NCBI RefSeq assembly: GCF_025642975.1
Contig: NZ_JANZKJ010000001.1
Coordinates: 62,001-126,000, forward strand
Source: Pseudomonas sp. RIT-PI-S
GTDB taxonomy: Bacteria > Pseudomonadota > Gammaproteobacteria > Pseudomonadales > Pseudomonadaceae
Direction: 5' to 3'
DNA length: 64,000 nt
The notes under the pieces were generated by a model that was given only the letters and a program-made list of their open reading frames with translations, did not search any database and had not been told where the DNA came from. The translations under genes and the position numbers were made by a program. Shown piece after piece: positions 39,205-48,708 of the stretch (positions are counted from its first letter, which is position 1; each line of letters starts with the position of its first letter).

Positions 39205-39250
39205 CGGCCGCTGCCACGCCCTTGCGCGTGCAGCGGCCGCGGGCGTTTTT
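39205..39250 (+). terminator. Terminator of the MFS gene
   Basis: GC-rich stem GGCCGCTGCCACGC / GCGTGCAGCGGCC with one bulged base, a short loop, then GCGGGCGTTTTT. It lies 23 bases after the stop codon. Confidence 0.75.
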
Positions 39251-39337
39251 GCGCCTTGACCCAGGGGTTGCGGCTATGGGCTAATCTTGCCCGCATGGGC
39301 TGTTTCCCGCCCGGATTACCCACAATTTGAGGTGCAT

Positions 39338-40522
39338 ATGTTCGAACACTTACCCCTCTATGCCGGCGACCCGATACTCGGGCTGATGGGGGAGTTCGCC
39401 GAAGACCCGCGGCCGAACAAGGTCAACCTGGGCGTTGGCATCTATTACGACGAGTTGGGCCGCGTGCCCCTGCTGCCCTCGGTGCAGCGCGCCGAAGAAT
39501 TGCTGGTAGCCGAGCACCAACCGCGCAGCTATCTGCCGATGGAAGGGGCCACTGCCTACCGCCGCGTCGTCGAGCAATTGCTGTTCGCTGACAGCGTGGA
39601 CAGCACCCGGCACCGCGTGGCGATCATCCAGACAGTCGGCGGCTCTGGCGCGCTGAAAGTCGGCGCGGACTTCCTCAAGACCGCCTGGCCGGATTCGCAG
39701 GTGTGGGTATCCGATCCTACCTGGGACAACCATCTGGGCATCTTCCAGGGCGCGGGGTTCAAGGTAAACCGCTACCCGTACTTCGAGCCCAACCGCAAGC
39801 AATTCGACTTCGAAGGCGCGATGCAAGCGCTGGAAAAACTGCCGGCGAACGCCATCGTGCTGTTGCATCCCTGCTGCCATAACCCCACGGGTATCCAGCC
39901 GGAGCGTGAACAGTGGCTGAAGATCCTCGACGTGCTGCAGGCGCGCGAGGCTATTCCATTCCTGGACATCGCCTATCAAGGCTTCGGCAAAGGCCTGGAC
40001 GAAGATGCCTGGCTGATCCGTGAGTGCGCTCGCCGCGGCCTGGAGTTCTTGGTATCGAGCTCCTTCTCCAAAACCTTTTCGCTGTACGGCGAGCGGGCGG
40101 GGGCATTGAGCATCCACACCGCCGTGGATAGTCACGCGCAAGTGTTCGGGCAGCTGAAGCTGCACGTGCGCCGCAACTATTCGAGCCCGCCCATGTTCGG
40201 TGCCAGCATCGTTGCGCGGGTGTTGGGTGATGAAACATTGAACCGGCAGTGGCAGGGTGAGTTGGCGCAAATGCGTGACCGCATCACCGCCATGCGCGCG
40301 GCGTTGGTGGAAGGCCTGAGCAAGAGGCTGCCCGAGCGGGACTTCGGTTTCCTAGCTCATCAGGAAGGTATGTTCGCTTACACCGGGCTGAGTGCGGACC
40401 AAGTGCGCAAGCTCAAGGCTGAGCATGGAGTGTATGCGGTGGAAACCGGGCGCATCTGTATCGCTGGCCTGAGCCCAAGCAACCTGGAGCATGTGATCGA
40501 GGCGTTTGCCGCGGTGATGTAA
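39338..40522 (+). CDS. tyrB: Aromatic amino acid aminotransferase
   Basis: PLP-dependent class I aminotransferase interconverting Phe/Tyr and their oxo acids. It has 394 residues; the PLP lysine is K245 in SSFSKTFSLYGERAG, and the SLYGERxG context is TyrB-like, where AspC has an Asn-Glu-Arg version. HNPTG (181-185) is the cofactor-contacting loop. The frame opens at 39287; ATG 39338 with GAGGTG upstream matches the family start MFEHLPLYAGDPIL. Flanked by a terminator shared with ilvE. An aspartate-transaminase side activity is likely. Confidence 0.9.
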   Translation: MFEHLPLYAGDPILGLMGEFAEDPRPNKVNLGVGIYYDELGRVPLLPSVQRAEELLVAEHQPRSYLPMEGATAYRRVVEQLLFADSVDSTRHRVAIIQTVGGSGALKVGADFLKTAWPDSQVWVSDPTWDNHLGIFQGAGFKVNRYPYFEPNRKQFDFEGAMQALEKLPANAIVLLHPCCHNPTGIQPEREQWLKILDVLQAREAIPFLDIAYQGFGKGLDEDAWLIRECARRGLEFLVSSSFSKTFSLYGERAGALSIHTAVDSHAQVFGQLKLHVRRNYSSPPMFGASIVARVLGDETLNRQWQGELAQMRDRITAMRAALVEGLSKRLPERDFGFLAHQEGMFAYTGLSADQVRKLKAEHGVYAVETGRICIAGLSPSNLEHVIEAFAAVM

Positions 40523-40542
40523 CAGCCGGTTGCCGATAAACG

Positions 40543-40565
40543 AAAGGCGCCCCAGGGCGCCTTTT
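40543..40565. terminator. Bidirectional terminator between tyrB and ilvE
   Basis: AAAGGCGCC (40543-40551) and GGCGCCTTT (40556-40564) with a CCAG-like loop and T/A runs on both sides, placed between two converging genes. Confidence 0.85.
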
Positions 40566-40579
40566 GTGTTGGGCGAAGG

Positions 40580-41605
40580 TCAGTCGACCTTCACGATCCA
40601 GCCTTGTGGGCCTTCGATCTCGCCCATCTGGATACCCGTCAGCTCCTTGTACAGGCGCTGCGTGACCGGGCCGACCTCGGTTTCGCTGTGGAACACGTGC
40701 AGCTTGCCCTTGTACTCGATGCCGCCGATCGGGCTGATCACCGCAGCGGTGCCGCAAGCGCCGGCCTCGGCGAAGCGGTCCAATTCATCGATGAGCACGT
40801 CGCCCTCGACCACTTCAAGGCCAAGGCGGCTGGCGGCCAGTTCAAGCAGCGACAGGCGGGTGATGCCGGGCAATACCGAGCTGGACTTAGGGGTAACGAA
40901 CTGCTTGCCGTCCTTGGTAATGCCGAAGAAATTCGCCGAGCCGACTTCCTCGATCTTGCTGTGGGTTTGCGGGTCCAGGTAGATGCAATCGGCGAAGTTC
41001 TGCTTCTTGGCTTCGGCGCCAGGCATCAGGCTCGCGGCATAGTTACCACCGACCTTGGCGGCACCGGTGCCGTTCGGCGCGGCGCGGTCGTAACCGGAGA
41101 TCACGAAGTTGTGCGGCTTCATCCCGCCTTTGAAATACGGCCCGACCGGAACGGCGAACACGCAGAAGATGAATTCCGGGGCAGTGCGTACGCCGATGTT
41201 GTCGCCCACGCCGATCACGAACGGCCGCAGGTACAGCGCGCCGCCAGTACCGAACGGCGGGATGAAGCGCTCGTTGGCCTTGACCACCTGCTTGCAGGCA
41301 TCGATGAACATCTCGGTTGGCACGTGTGGCATCAGCAGGCGGCTGCAACTGCGCTGCATGCGCAGGGCGTTCTGGTCCGGCCGGAAAAGATTGATCGTCC
41401 CGTCCTTGGCGCGATAGCCCTTGAGCCCTTCGAAGCACTGCTGGCCGTAGTGCACCGCGGTGGACCCTTCGCTGATATGCAGCACGTTGTCTTCGGTCAA
41501 TACCCCGGGCTGCCAGGCGCCGTCACGCCAATAGGCGAGGTAGCGCAGGTCAGTCTTGATGTAATCGAAGCCCAGCTTGTCCCAATTGATGCTTTCGTTG
41601 CCCAT
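40580..41605 (-). CDS. ilvE: Branched-chain amino acid aminotransferase
   Basis: Fold-type IV PLP enzyme that performs the last step of Ile, Leu and Val synthesis. It has 341 residues; PLP lysine K184 in GAAKVGGNYAASL; EVGSANFFG and GITRLSLLELA match the large-form IlvE. The frame opens at 41641; ATG 41605 (MGNESINWDKLGFDY) with GAGGG upstream is the family start. Confidence 0.95.
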   Translation of the reverse strand: MGNESINWDKLGFDYIKTDLRYLAYWRDGAWQPGVLTEDNVLHISEGSTAVHYGQQCFEGLKGYRAKDGTINLFRPDQNALRMQRSCSRLLMPHVPTEMFIDACKQVVKANERFIPPFGTGGALYLRPFVIGVGDNIGVRTAPEFIFCVFAVPVGPYFKGGMKPHNFVISGYDRAAPNGTGAAKVGGNYAASLMPGAEAKKQNFADCIYLDPQTHSKIEEVGSANFFGITKDGKQFVTPKSSSVLPGITRLSLLELAASRLGLEVVEGDVLIDELDRFAEAGACGTAAVISPIGGIEYKGKLHVFHSETEVGPVTQRLYKELTGIQMGEIEGPQGWIVKVD

Positions 41606-41864
41606 GACACCCTCGATCGACAGTTTCAGCCGGCTGCTCACTGGCCGTTCTTCACCTTGGGATAATAATGATTTCTACAGATTTGTCCGAGGCTTTCGCA
41701 CGCCGATTGCCCAGGTCGGCGTGCCGACGGGCTCGAGGGCCTCGCTGAACAGGCGCGCAGGCGAACGCCTCGATCAACCGGCGGATCGGCTCCTCGTTGG
41801 CCGGGGGCAGGTCCTGGTTGAGGCGGAGGCCGGTAAAACCTCCGCTTACTTAAGGCGAAAAAAA
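41606..41864. other. Intergenic region between ilvE and hutH
   Basis: Holds the ilvE promoter candidate. On the minus strand over 41760-41855 lies a short protein-like stretch (SGGFTGLRLNQDL, PPANEEPIRRLIEAFA) without a start codon or a full frame, perhaps the C-terminal relic of a decayed gene. Its family was not recognised. The last part is the hutH terminator's T-run region. Confidence 0.4.
41662..41689 (-). promoter_or_regulatory. Candidate promoter of ilvE
   Basis: Minus strand CGGACA (41689-41684), 16 bases, TATTAT (41667-41662). The -10 is good and the -35 moderate. It lies about 60 bases before the ilvE ATG. Confidence 0.4.
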
Positions 41865-41882
41865 GCCGCTCGTGGGAGCGGC
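41858..41882 (-). terminator. Rho-independent terminator of hutH
   Basis: GCCGCTC (41865-41871)/GAGCGGC (41876-41882) with a 4-base loop. On the minus strand it is followed by seven T residues (A-run at 41858-41864), 18 bases after the hutH stop. Confidence 0.9.
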
Positions 41883-41899
41883 CTTTAACCTTCCGTGCG

Positions 41900-43432
41900 T
41901 TAGCGGCCGTACAGGCGCTCAGCCGGCAACCATTGCTCAAACGCACCACCTTCGACCCAGGCCCTGGCGCAGGCGATGTCGGGGGCAAAGTAACGGTCTT
42001 CGTGGTAGTGCTCCACTTCGGACCGCACCAGCGCCATGACCTGGCCGAGCAAGGGGGACGTTTGCAAAGGTGCCAGCAGATCGATGCCCTGGGCCGCGCC
42101 TAGCAGTTCAATGGCCACTACCGCGCTGCTGTTGCCGGCCATGTCTTGCAGGCGGCGTGCGGCGAAGGTCGCCATGGATACGTGGTCTTCCTGGTTGGCA
42201 GAGGTAGGCAGGCTATCGACCGACGCGGGGTGCGCCAGGGTTTTGTTTTCCGAAGCCAGTGCCGCCGCCGTGACCTGGGCGATCATAAAGCCTGAGTTCA
42301 GCCCGCCCTCCTTGACCAGGAACGCTGGCAAGCCAGAGAGGGCGGGGTCCACCAACTGCGCGGTACGGCGTTCAGACAACGCACCGATTTCCGAGATCGC
42401 CAGCGCCAGTACATCTGCCGCCATGGCAACAGGCTCGGCGTGGAAGTTGCCGCCCGAGAGCACGTCGCCGTCGGCGCTGAAAACCAAGGGGTTGTCGGAC
42501 ACGGCGTTGGCTTCGCGCAGGAAGACCCCAGCGGCGAACCGCAGGTGGTCCAGGCAGGCGCCCATCACTTGCGGCTGGCAGCGTAGGGAGTAGGGGTCCT
42601 GGACGCGCGGGCAGTCCCGGTGCGATTCGCGAATTTCGCTGCCTGCCAGGAACTCGCGGTAGAACGCCGCCACGTCGATCTGCCCCGGTTGACCACGCAC
42701 GGCCTGGATGCGGGGGTCGAACGGCACATCCGAGCCTTTAAGAGCCTCCACGGTCAAACTGCCCGCTACCACGGCGGCGCTGAACAGCCGCTCCGCCGCG
42801 AACAGCCCGCGAAGGGCCAGCGCAGTAGACACTTGGGTACCATTGATCAGGGCCAGGCCTTCTTTCGGGCCCAGCTCCAATGGTTGCAGGCCGGCCAGAG
42901 CCAGCCCTTCGGTCGCGTCCATTTCACGGCCTTGGTGACGCACGCGCCCCACGCCGATGAGCACGGCCGACAGGTGAGCCAGCGGAGCGAGGTCACCCGA
43001 GGCGCCGACCGAGCCCTGGGAAGGCACGCAAGGGTAAACGCCGGCGTTGTAGAGCGCCGTCAGCCCTTCGATCACTTGCCAGCGGACGCCGGAGAAACCG
43101 CGCGCCAGCGAAGCAACCTTCAGCGCCAGGATCAGGCCGACCGTCGCGTCATCCAGCAGCGGGCCGGTGCCTGTGCAATGGCTGAGCAACAGGTTGCGTT
43201 GCAGGCGGGTCAGGGATTGTTCAGGGATCGAGGTGCGTGCCAGCAAGCCGAAGCCGGTGTTGATGCCGTAGACCGTGCGCTGGCTGGCGATGATCTTGGT
43301 GACCGTTGCCGCCGCTTCATCCACGGTGGCGCGGGCCGCCGGGTCGAGCTGGATAGGCACCTGGGAAAGGAAAATGGCGCGCAGTTGGGCAAGGTCGAAC
43401 AGGCCGGGCTGGATAAGCAAGGGCGCTGGCAT
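41900..43432 (-). CDS. hutH: Histidine ammonia-lyase
   Basis: Deaminates histidine to urocanate, using an MIO cofactor formed from Ala-Ser-Gly 144-146 in [14 protein letters not shown]. It has 510 residues, the normal bacterial HAL length; His85 in [10 protein letters not shown] is the histidine-selective residue, where Tyr/Phe lyases differ. The frame opens at 43501, but ATG 43432 ([10 protein letters not shown]) is the natural start. A perfect HutC-like operator lies 40 bases upstream. No hutU, hutI, hutG or hutC is in the window, so this may be a second copy or a dispersed hut gene. Confidence 0.9.
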   Translation of the reverse strand: MPAPLLIQPGLFDLAQLRAIFLSQVPIQLDPAARATVDEAAATVTKIIASQRTVYGINTGFGLLARTSIPEQSLTRLQRNLLLSHCTGTGPLLDDATVGLILALKVASLARGFSGVRWQVIEGLTALYNAGVYPCVPSQGSVGASGDLAPLAHLSAVLIGVGRVRHQGREMDATEGLALAGLQPLELGPKEGLALINGTQVSTALALRGLFAAERLFSAAVVAGSLTVEALKGSDVPFDPRIQAVRGQPGQIDVAAFYREFLAGSEIRESHRDCPRVQDPYSLRCQPQVMGACLDHLRFAAGVFLREANAVSDNPLVFSADGDVLSGGNFHAEPVAMAADVLALAISEIGALSERRTAQLVDPALSGLPAFLVKEGGLNSGFMIAQVTAAALASENKTLAHPASVDSLPTSANQEDHVSMATFAARRLQDMAGNSSAVVAIELLGAAQGIDLLAPLQTSPLLGQVMALVRSEVEHYHEDRYFAPDIACARAWVEGGAFEQWLPAERLYGR

Positions 43433-43471
43433 GAGGGGTGTCCTGGTACGTTGGCAATGGCTGTTATCTAA

Positions 43472-43487
43472 ACCTGTATATACAGGT
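43472..43487. promoter_or_regulatory. HutC-like operator before hutH
   Basis: ACCTGTATATACAGGT is a perfect 16-base palindrome. Its core matches the TGTA-N2-TACA pattern of HutC operators in Pseudomonas. It lies 40 bases upstream of the hutH ATG, next to TTGCCA (43494-43489, minus), a plausible -35 box. Urocanate-relieved repression is inferred. Confidence 0.65.
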
Positions 43488-43534
43488 ATGGCAAGCAGCA
43501 TTTTTGCCTCACCTTTCCGCCTCTTAGTGAGTTT

Positions 43535-43560
43535 GTTCGCGGGCTACGAGCTCCTGCCGG
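43535..43560. repeat. Degenerate REP-like sequence
   Basis: TTCGCGGGCTACGAGCTCCTGCCGG resembles a mutated copy of the P. putida-type REP element (pattern TTCGCGGG...CCCGCTCCTACAGG). Intergenic between hutH and ndh. Confidence 0.4.
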
Positions 43561-43616
43561 TTTTGATGATTATCGCAAGCGGCGCGGGAGCGGGCCGAAG
43601 CCCGTGAGCGGATTGG

Positions 43617-44915
43617 TCAATGCAGCTTCAAACGAGGCTCCGTGCCACGGCCCAAACGGCTGCCCAACATCGACATGGCGGTACGGAAGGGGCCGTACAA
43701 AGCCATTTGGTGCATGCGGTACAGCGAGACATAAAACATCCGTGCCAACCACCCTTCGAGCATCACGCTGCCAGTAAGGTTGCCCATTAGATTGCCCACG
43801 GCGGAGAAGCGCGACAGCGAGATCAGCGAGCCGTAGTCGGTGTAGCGATATTCCGGCAACGCGCCGCCTTCGAGCCGCAGCTTGAGCGCTTTCACCAAGA
43901 GCGACGCTTGCTGATGCGCGGCCTGCGCACGCGGAGGCACGTTGCGGTCCGAATCGGGCTGCGGGCAGGCCGCACAGTCGCCGAAAGCAAAGATGTTGTC
44001 GTCGCGGGTGGTCTGCAGGGTGCGCCTGACTTGAAGTTGATTGATCCGGTTTGTCTCCAGGCCATCGATGTTCTCGAGGAAGCCTGGCGCGCGAATGCCA
44101 GCGGCCCAGACCTTCAGCCGTGCCGGAATCACCTTGCCGTCGGCGGTGATCAGACTGTCCGCAGTGACCTCGCTGACAGCAGCACCGGTCAGCACGGTGA
44201 CGCCCAGTTTCTCCAAGGTGCGGTGCACCGGGGCGCTGATTCGCTCGGGCAGGGCAGGGAGCACCCGCGGGCCGGCTTCGATCAAGGTGATGCGCATGTT
44301 TTCCGGGCGAATACGACCCAGGCCATAGGCTGCCAGCTCGTGGGCGGCGTGGTGCAATTCAGCGGCCAACTCGACCCCTGTGGCCCCTGCACCAACGATG
44401 GCCACGGTGATCTCTTCCTGATGGCCTTCGTCCTGGGCATGGGCGCGCAGGTAAGCGTTCAGGAGTTGCTGGTGGAAGCGCTCCGCCTGCTGCCGGGTAT
44501 CGAGGAACAGGCAATGCTCCGCCGCACCCTTGGTGCCGAAGTCATTGGTGGTGCTGCCCACCGCGACCACCAAAGTGTCATAGGCCAGCTCACGTTCCGG
44601 TACGAGCTCGGAACCGCTGTCATCCAGGGTCGCCGACAGCGTAATCCGCTGCCGAGCGCGGTCCAGCCCACTCATGCGGCCCAGCTGGAACTCGAAATGA
44701 TTCCACTTGGCCTGGGCCAGGTAATTGAGCTCGTCTCCGGACGAGTTCAACGAACCAGCGGCTACTTCGTGCAGCAGGGGCTTCCAGATATGCGTGAGGT
44801 TAGCGTCGACCAAGGTAACGCAAGCCTTGCCCCGTTTGCCCAGGGTCTTACCCAGGCGGGTCGCCAGTTCCAGGCCGCCAGCGCCGCCGCCGACGATCAC
44901 GATGCGATGTTTCAT
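43617..44915 (-). CDS. ndh: Type II NADH dehydrogenase
   Basis: Non-proton-pumping NADH:quinone oxidoreductase bound to the inner face of the membrane. It has 432 residues: FAD site IVIVGGGAGGLELATRLG at the N-terminus, NADH site VAIVGAGATGVELAAELHH, a third conserved segment FAFGDCAAC, and a C-terminal amphipathic membrane-anchoring region (LMGNLTGSVMLEGWLARMFY). A longer frame opens at 45080; ATG 44915 is the family start. Confidence 0.94.
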   Translation of the reverse strand: MKHRIVIVGGGAGGLELATRLGKTLGKRGKACVTLVDANLTHIWKPLLHEVAAGSLNSSGDELNYLAQAKWNHFEFQLGRMSGLDRARQRITLSATLDDSGSELVPERELAYDTLVVAVGSTTNDFGTKGAAEHCLFLDTRQQAERFHQQLLNAYLRAHAQDEGHQEEITVAIVGAGATGVELAAELHHAAHELAAYGLGRIRPENMRITLIEAGPRVLPALPERISAPVHRTLEKLGVTVLTGAAVSEVTADSLITADGKVIPARLKVWAAGIRAPGFLENIDGLETNRINQLQVRRTLQTTRDDNIFAFGDCAACPQPDSDRNVPPRAQAAHQQASLLVKALKLRLEGGALPEYRYTDYGSLISLSRFSAVGNLMGNLTGSVMLEGWLARMFYVSLYRMHQMALYGPFRTAMSMLGSRLGRGTEPRLKLH

Positions 44916-45086
44916 TGAGATATCTCGTAAGGTTGAAAAATCCATGGGGCGCCCTCGGCGCAACTGGCGGCGAGGGCAGGCGGATGGGGCGAGCGCAAGG
45001 CAGCTTCGAGCGCCCATCCAGGGCGTGACGGTGATCAGGTCGCGCGAGTAGACCGCAGCGGTGGGCAAAATGTTGCACAAGGGGTA

Positions 45087-45716
45087 TCAAAGGCTGATCC
45101 CCACGTCGAAGAGAATGCTGCGGCCGAGGTTGGCACGCAGAAAATCCGGGGCATCCGGATGCGCGAACAACACCCGCGCAAAGTTAGGCCCCACCAGCGA
45201 CAGCGATCGCCAGCCTTGGCGCAGGTATTCGGTGGGTGGGGGGAAATGGCTGTTGAGGTTGAGCACGTCGCGCTTGAGGCTGGCGAAGGCGACCATGTCC
45301 AGCTCGCCCAGGTCTATTCCGCGTTCCAAGTAGTTATGGGCTTTTTTGCGCAGGGTCGGCGCCAGCCGGGCGAGCAGTTCCGGCGCGCGAATACGCTTGG
45401 GGCGGGCTTCGCGACGCACCAGTTGGCTCAGGGAGAATGCGCTACGGCGGCGTTGCAGCTCTTCGCGCCATTCATCGTTAAGCCGGCGACCTTCATCGAG
45501 CACGAAGAACACTTCGAAGTTGGCGTCGCGAAACAGCACGTCGGGCGGCTCCTGGCCCACCGGCAGAAACTCCTCGGTGCCGTAGGTAATGTTCAGCCCT
45601 TGCAGCAGCCGCTGGCACACCCAGCGCTCGCGCTCCCACTTGCGCGCGTTGGACAACAACGCATTTGCCTGTTCGGCCTGGGTGGTCAACAGGCGCAGGT
45701 AGTCGGAATCGTCCAT
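45087..45716 (-). CDS. DUF1780 family protein
   Basis: A 209-residue Pseudomonas-group protein of unknown role. A PD-(D/E)xK nuclease-like pattern may be present in the middle (PPDVLFRDANFEVFFVLDEG), but the active residues are not certain. The N-terminal part is rich in Gln/Arg/Trp helices (LLSNARKWERERWVCQRLL). ATG 45716 (MDDSDYLRLLTTQAEQ) is preferred to the frame start at 45773. It lies between yacG and ndh, all on the minus strand. Confidence 0.75.
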   Translation of the reverse strand: MDDSDYLRLLTTQAEQANALLSNARKWERERWVCQRLLQGLNITYGTEEFLPVGQEPPDVLFRDANFEVFFVLDEGRRLNDEWREELQRRRSAFSLSQLVRREARPKRIRAPELLARLAPTLRKKAHNYLERGIDLGELDMVAFASLKRDVLNLNSHFPPPTEYLRQGWRSLSLVGPNFARVLFAHPDAPDFLRANLGRSILFDVGISL

Positions 45717-45782
45717 GGCCTTGCCTCGTGTGCGGCTTGGCCTATTGGTAACAGTCATGGGGGGCGAGAACAAGCCCTGGCT

Positions 45783-45986
45783 TCAATGCTGGCTTGGCGG
45801 CAGGTCGGCGGAGAAGACCTCGTCCTCGGATTCCTCGCGGCCGGCGATCTTGTGTTCCTCCGAGGCCCAGGCGCCCAGGTCGATCAGCTTGCAGCGGTCC
45901 GAGCAGAAAGGCCGGTTGGGGAAGGCGCTGCTCCATTCCACGGGCGCTCCGCAAGTGGGGCAGTTGACGAAGGTGGGTTGGGTCAT
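45783..45986 (-). CDS. yacG: DNA gyrase inhibitor YacG
   Basis: A 67-residue zinc-finger protein that in E. coli binds GyrB and blocks gyrase. Zinc ligands CPTCG...FCSDRC are intact, and the conserved [12 protein letters not shown] follows; the C-terminal tail is acidic. The ATG overlaps the coaE stop by 4 bases, as in the conserved pilD-coaE-yacG operon. Confidence 0.93.
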   Translation of the reverse strand: MTQPTFVNCPTCGAPVEWSSAFPNRPFCSDRCKLIDLGAWASEEHKIAGREESEDEVFSADLPPSQH

Positions 45987-46606
45987 GAGTGCGTTCCAGC
46001 TAAAGACAAGTAAACAAGGTGCAATCGGTCGACCTCGGCGTGCAGGGCATCCAGGCTGCCGTCGTTGACGATCACGTCGTCGGCCAAGGCCAGGCGATCC
46101 TCGCGGGTAGTTTGCGCGGCCAGTATTGCCTCCACCTGGGCCTCGCCGATGCCGTCGCGGCGCAGGGTCCGTGCCACTTGCAGCTCGCGCGGTGCATCGA
46201 TCACCAGCAGGCGATTGGCCAGGCGGTATTGGCCAGACTCGATCATCAGCGGCGAAACGAACACGGCGTAGGGAGACCTTGCGGTACGCAGGCGTTCGGC
46301 GATCTCGCTGGCAATCAAGGGGTGCAGCAGCTTTTCGACCCACAGCCGCTCATCGCTGTCGGCGAAAATCCGTGCCCGCAGCGCGGCCCGATCCAGGGCG
46401 CCGTTGGCCTGCAGGATACCTTGGCCGAAGTGTGCCGCCAATGCTGCCAGGGCGGGCTTTCCTGGCTCCACTACCCAACGCGAGGCCTGGTCGGCGTCGA
46501 CGACCTCCAGGCCCAACGTTGCGAAGCGCTCGGCCGCCGCGCTCTTGCCACTGCCGATGCCGCCAGTCAGCCCGAGGACCCACGGGTGCGCGGTGCTTGC
46601 AGTCAT
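45983..46606 (-). CDS. coaE: Dephospho-CoA kinase
   Basis: Last step of coenzyme A synthesis. It has 207 residues with P-loop [17 protein letters not shown], the DADQ motif, and the HPLI motif in [10 protein letters not shown]. The start overlaps the pilD stop by 4 bases and its stop overlaps yacG, so expression is tied to the pilus operon. Confidence 0.95.
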   Translation of the reverse strand: MTASTAHPWVLGLTGGIGSGKSAAAERFATLGLEVVDADQASRWVVEPGKPALAALAAHFGQGILQANGALDRAALRARIFADSDERLWVEKLLHPLIASEIAERLRTARSPYAVFVSPLMIESGQYRLANRLLVIDAPRELQVARTLRRDGIGEAQVEAILAAQTTREDRLALADDVIVNDGSLDALHAEVDRLHLVYLSLAGTHS

Positions 46607-47478
46607 TGGCCGAGCCCTGCGAATTGAAGGTAAGAAGCGGTTATGCGTTCACCCCAGATCAAGGCGACCCAGCCGGCAATGGCCAGGTAGGGCCCAAAAG
46701 GGATGGGCGTGGCACGGCTGGCGCCACGAGCGCGCAGCATCAGCATGCCGAGTATTGCGCCAACCGCCGAGGACAGCAGAATGGTCAGCGGCAGCACTTG
46801 CCAGCCGCCCCAGGCCCCTATCAGCGACAGCAGCTTGAAGTCCCCATAACCCATGCCTTCCTTGCCGGTCAGCAGGCGGAACAGCCAGAACACCAGCCAG
46901 AGGCTCAAATAGCCAGCCACCGCGCCCCAGAGCGCGTCCGCCAGCGGCACGAACAGCCCCAGCGCATTGACGATCAGGCCTAGCCAAAGCAGCGGCAACA
47001 CCAGTGCGTCGGGCAGCAACTGATGATCCACATCGATCATGCTCATCGCCAGCAAGCCCCAGGTAAGCAGCAGCATGGCCGCTGTTTGCCAGGTTGCGCC
47101 GAAATGCCAGGCAATAAACGCCGAAAGCAGGCCGCAGACCAGCTCGATCAAAGGGTAGCGCCTTGGAATCGCCACCTTGCACGCAGCGCAGCGGCCGCGC
47201 AGCCACAGATAGCTCACCACCGGAATGTTCTCCGCCGCGCTGATCCGATGGCCGCACTGGGGGCAGGCGGAGCGCGGCACCATCAGGTTATACCGGGGCC
47301 CGGACGGCTCCGCCGGAAGCTTGAGGTACTCCCTGGCCTGGGCACGCCAGTCGGCGTTCATCATGATCGGCAGGCGGTGGATCACTACATTCAGGAAGCT
47401 TCCCACCAGCAGGCCGAGCAACAGCGCGCACAGGGTGGTAGCCAGCGGCGAGCTGGCCAATAGGTCGAGGGCGGGCAT
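46603..47478 (-). CDS. pilD: Prepilin peptidase / N-methyltransferase PilD
   Basis: Inner-membrane enzyme that cleaves the leaders of PilA, the minor pilins and type II pseudopilins, then methylates residue 1. It has 291 residues; the tetracysteine zinc site CPQCGH...GRCAACK is in the N-terminal cytoplasmic loop. The catalytic aspartates lie in [13 protein letters not shown] and [11 protein letters not shown], and about eight membrane segments are visible. It starts directly after the pilC stop. Confidence 0.96.
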   Translation of the reverse strand: MPALDLLASSPLATTLCALLLGLLVGSFLNVVIHRLPIMMNADWRAQAREYLKLPAEPSGPRYNLMVPRSACPQCGHRISAAENIPVVSYLWLRGRCAACKVAIPRRYPLIELVCGLLSAFIAWHFGATWQTAAMLLLTWGLLAMSMIDVDHQLLPDALVLPLLWLGLIVNALGLFVPLADALWGAVAGYLSLWLVFWLFRLLTGKEGMGYGDFKLLSLIGAWGGWQVLPLTILLSSAVGAILGMLMLRARGASRATPIPFGPYLAIAGWVALIWGERITASYLQFAGLGQ

Positions 47479-48705
47479 TTAAACGACAGAACCGAGCTGG
47501 AAGATAGGAAGGTACATGGCAATGACCAGGCCGCCGACGAGCACGCCCAGCACCGCCATGATCATGGGTTCCATAAGGGTGGTGAGGCTGGAAACGGCAT
47601 TGTCCACTTCCTCCTCGTAATAGTTTGCAACCTTACCAAGCATTTCATCCAAGGCGCCGGATTCTTCGCCGATGGCGGTCATTTGCACGGCCATGCTGGG
47701 AAAGGTCCCCGTGGAGCGCATCGACGCATTCAGCTGCATGCCGGTGGAAACGTCCTGGCGCACCTGATTCACCGCCGTACGGAACACCACGTTGCCGGTG
47801 GCGCCGGCGACTGAGTCCAGCGCCTCTACCAGCGGTACGCCGGCGGCGAAGGTGGTCGACAGGGTGCGCGCATAGCGAGCCACCGAACTCTTGTAGAGAA
47901 TCTGGCCGATGATCGGCGTTCTGAGCAATGCGCGGTCGATAGTGTCGCGGAATTTCACGTTCTTCTTGTAGGCGCGTCGGAACAGCAACCCCACGCCAAT
48001 GAGGGCTGGCAGCACGATATACCACCAGTTCTGCAGCAGCTCCGAAAGGTTGATCACCATCTGGGTAAAGGCAGGTAGCTCCGCGCCGAAGCCCTGGAAC
48101 ACGCTCTGGAACTGGGGCACTACCTTGATCAGCAAAATGCCGGACACGATAAAAGCCACGACCAATACCGCGATGGGGTAGGTCATGGCCTTCTTGATCT
48201 TGGCCTTGAGCGCTTCGGTCTTTTCCTTGTAAGTCGCCACGCGGTCGAGCAGAGTTTCCAGCGCACCAGCCTGTTCACCGGCATTGACCAAGTTGCAGTA
48301 GAGATCGTCGAAGTATTCGGGCTTGCGCCGCAGGGCACTGGCGAAACTGTTCCCCGCCGCCACTTCTTGTTTGAGATCAAGCACCAGGTCACGCATGCTT
48401 TGTTTATCCACACCTTCGGCGATGATGTCGAAGGCCTGCAACAGTGGCACACCGGCGCGCATCATGGTCGCCATTTGCCGAGTGAAGAAGGCGATGTCCA
48501 GCGGCTTGATCTTCTTACCCTTGCTGAAGATCGAGGAAGATTTTTTCTTCACCTTGCCCGGCACTATCCCTTGGCGGCGCAGCTGCGCCTTGACCAAGGC
48601 AGGGTTGAGGGCGGTAAGTTCGCCTTTAAGCCGGTTGCCTTTGCGATCCACGCCATCCCAGCTGAATACGCTGGGCTGCGCGGCCTTTGCCACTTTTACC
48701 GCCAT
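47479..48705 (-). CDS. pilC: Type IV pilus inner-membrane platform protein PilC
   Basis: GspF-family platform that couples PilB/PilT to pilin. It has 408 residues with two GspF domains (about 75-195 and 275-400), three membrane segments (AVLVVAFIVSGILLIKVVP, WYIVLPALIGVGLLF, MIMAVLGVLVGGLVIAMYLP), and a basic N-terminus. It follows pilB after three bases. Confidence 0.96.
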   Translation of the reverse strand: MAVKVAKAAQPSVFSWDGVDRKGNRLKGELTALNPALVKAQLRRQGIVPGKVKKKSSSIFSKGKKIKPLDIAFFTRQMATMMRAGVPLLQAFDIIAEGVDKQSMRDLVLDLKQEVAAGNSFASALRRKPEYFDDLYCNLVNAGEQAGALETLLDRVATYKEKTEALKAKIKKAMTYPIAVLVVAFIVSGILLIKVVPQFQSVFQGFGAELPAFTQMVINLSELLQNWWYIVLPALIGVGLLFRRAYKKNVKFRDTIDRALLRTPIIGQILYKSSVARYARTLSTTFAAGVPLVEALDSVAGATGNVVFRTAVNQVRQDVSTGMQLNASMRSTGTFPSMAVQMTAIGEESGALDEMLGKVANYYEEEVDNAVSSLTTLMEPMIMAVLGVLVGGLVIAMYLPIFQLGSVV

Positions 48706-48708
48706 GGT

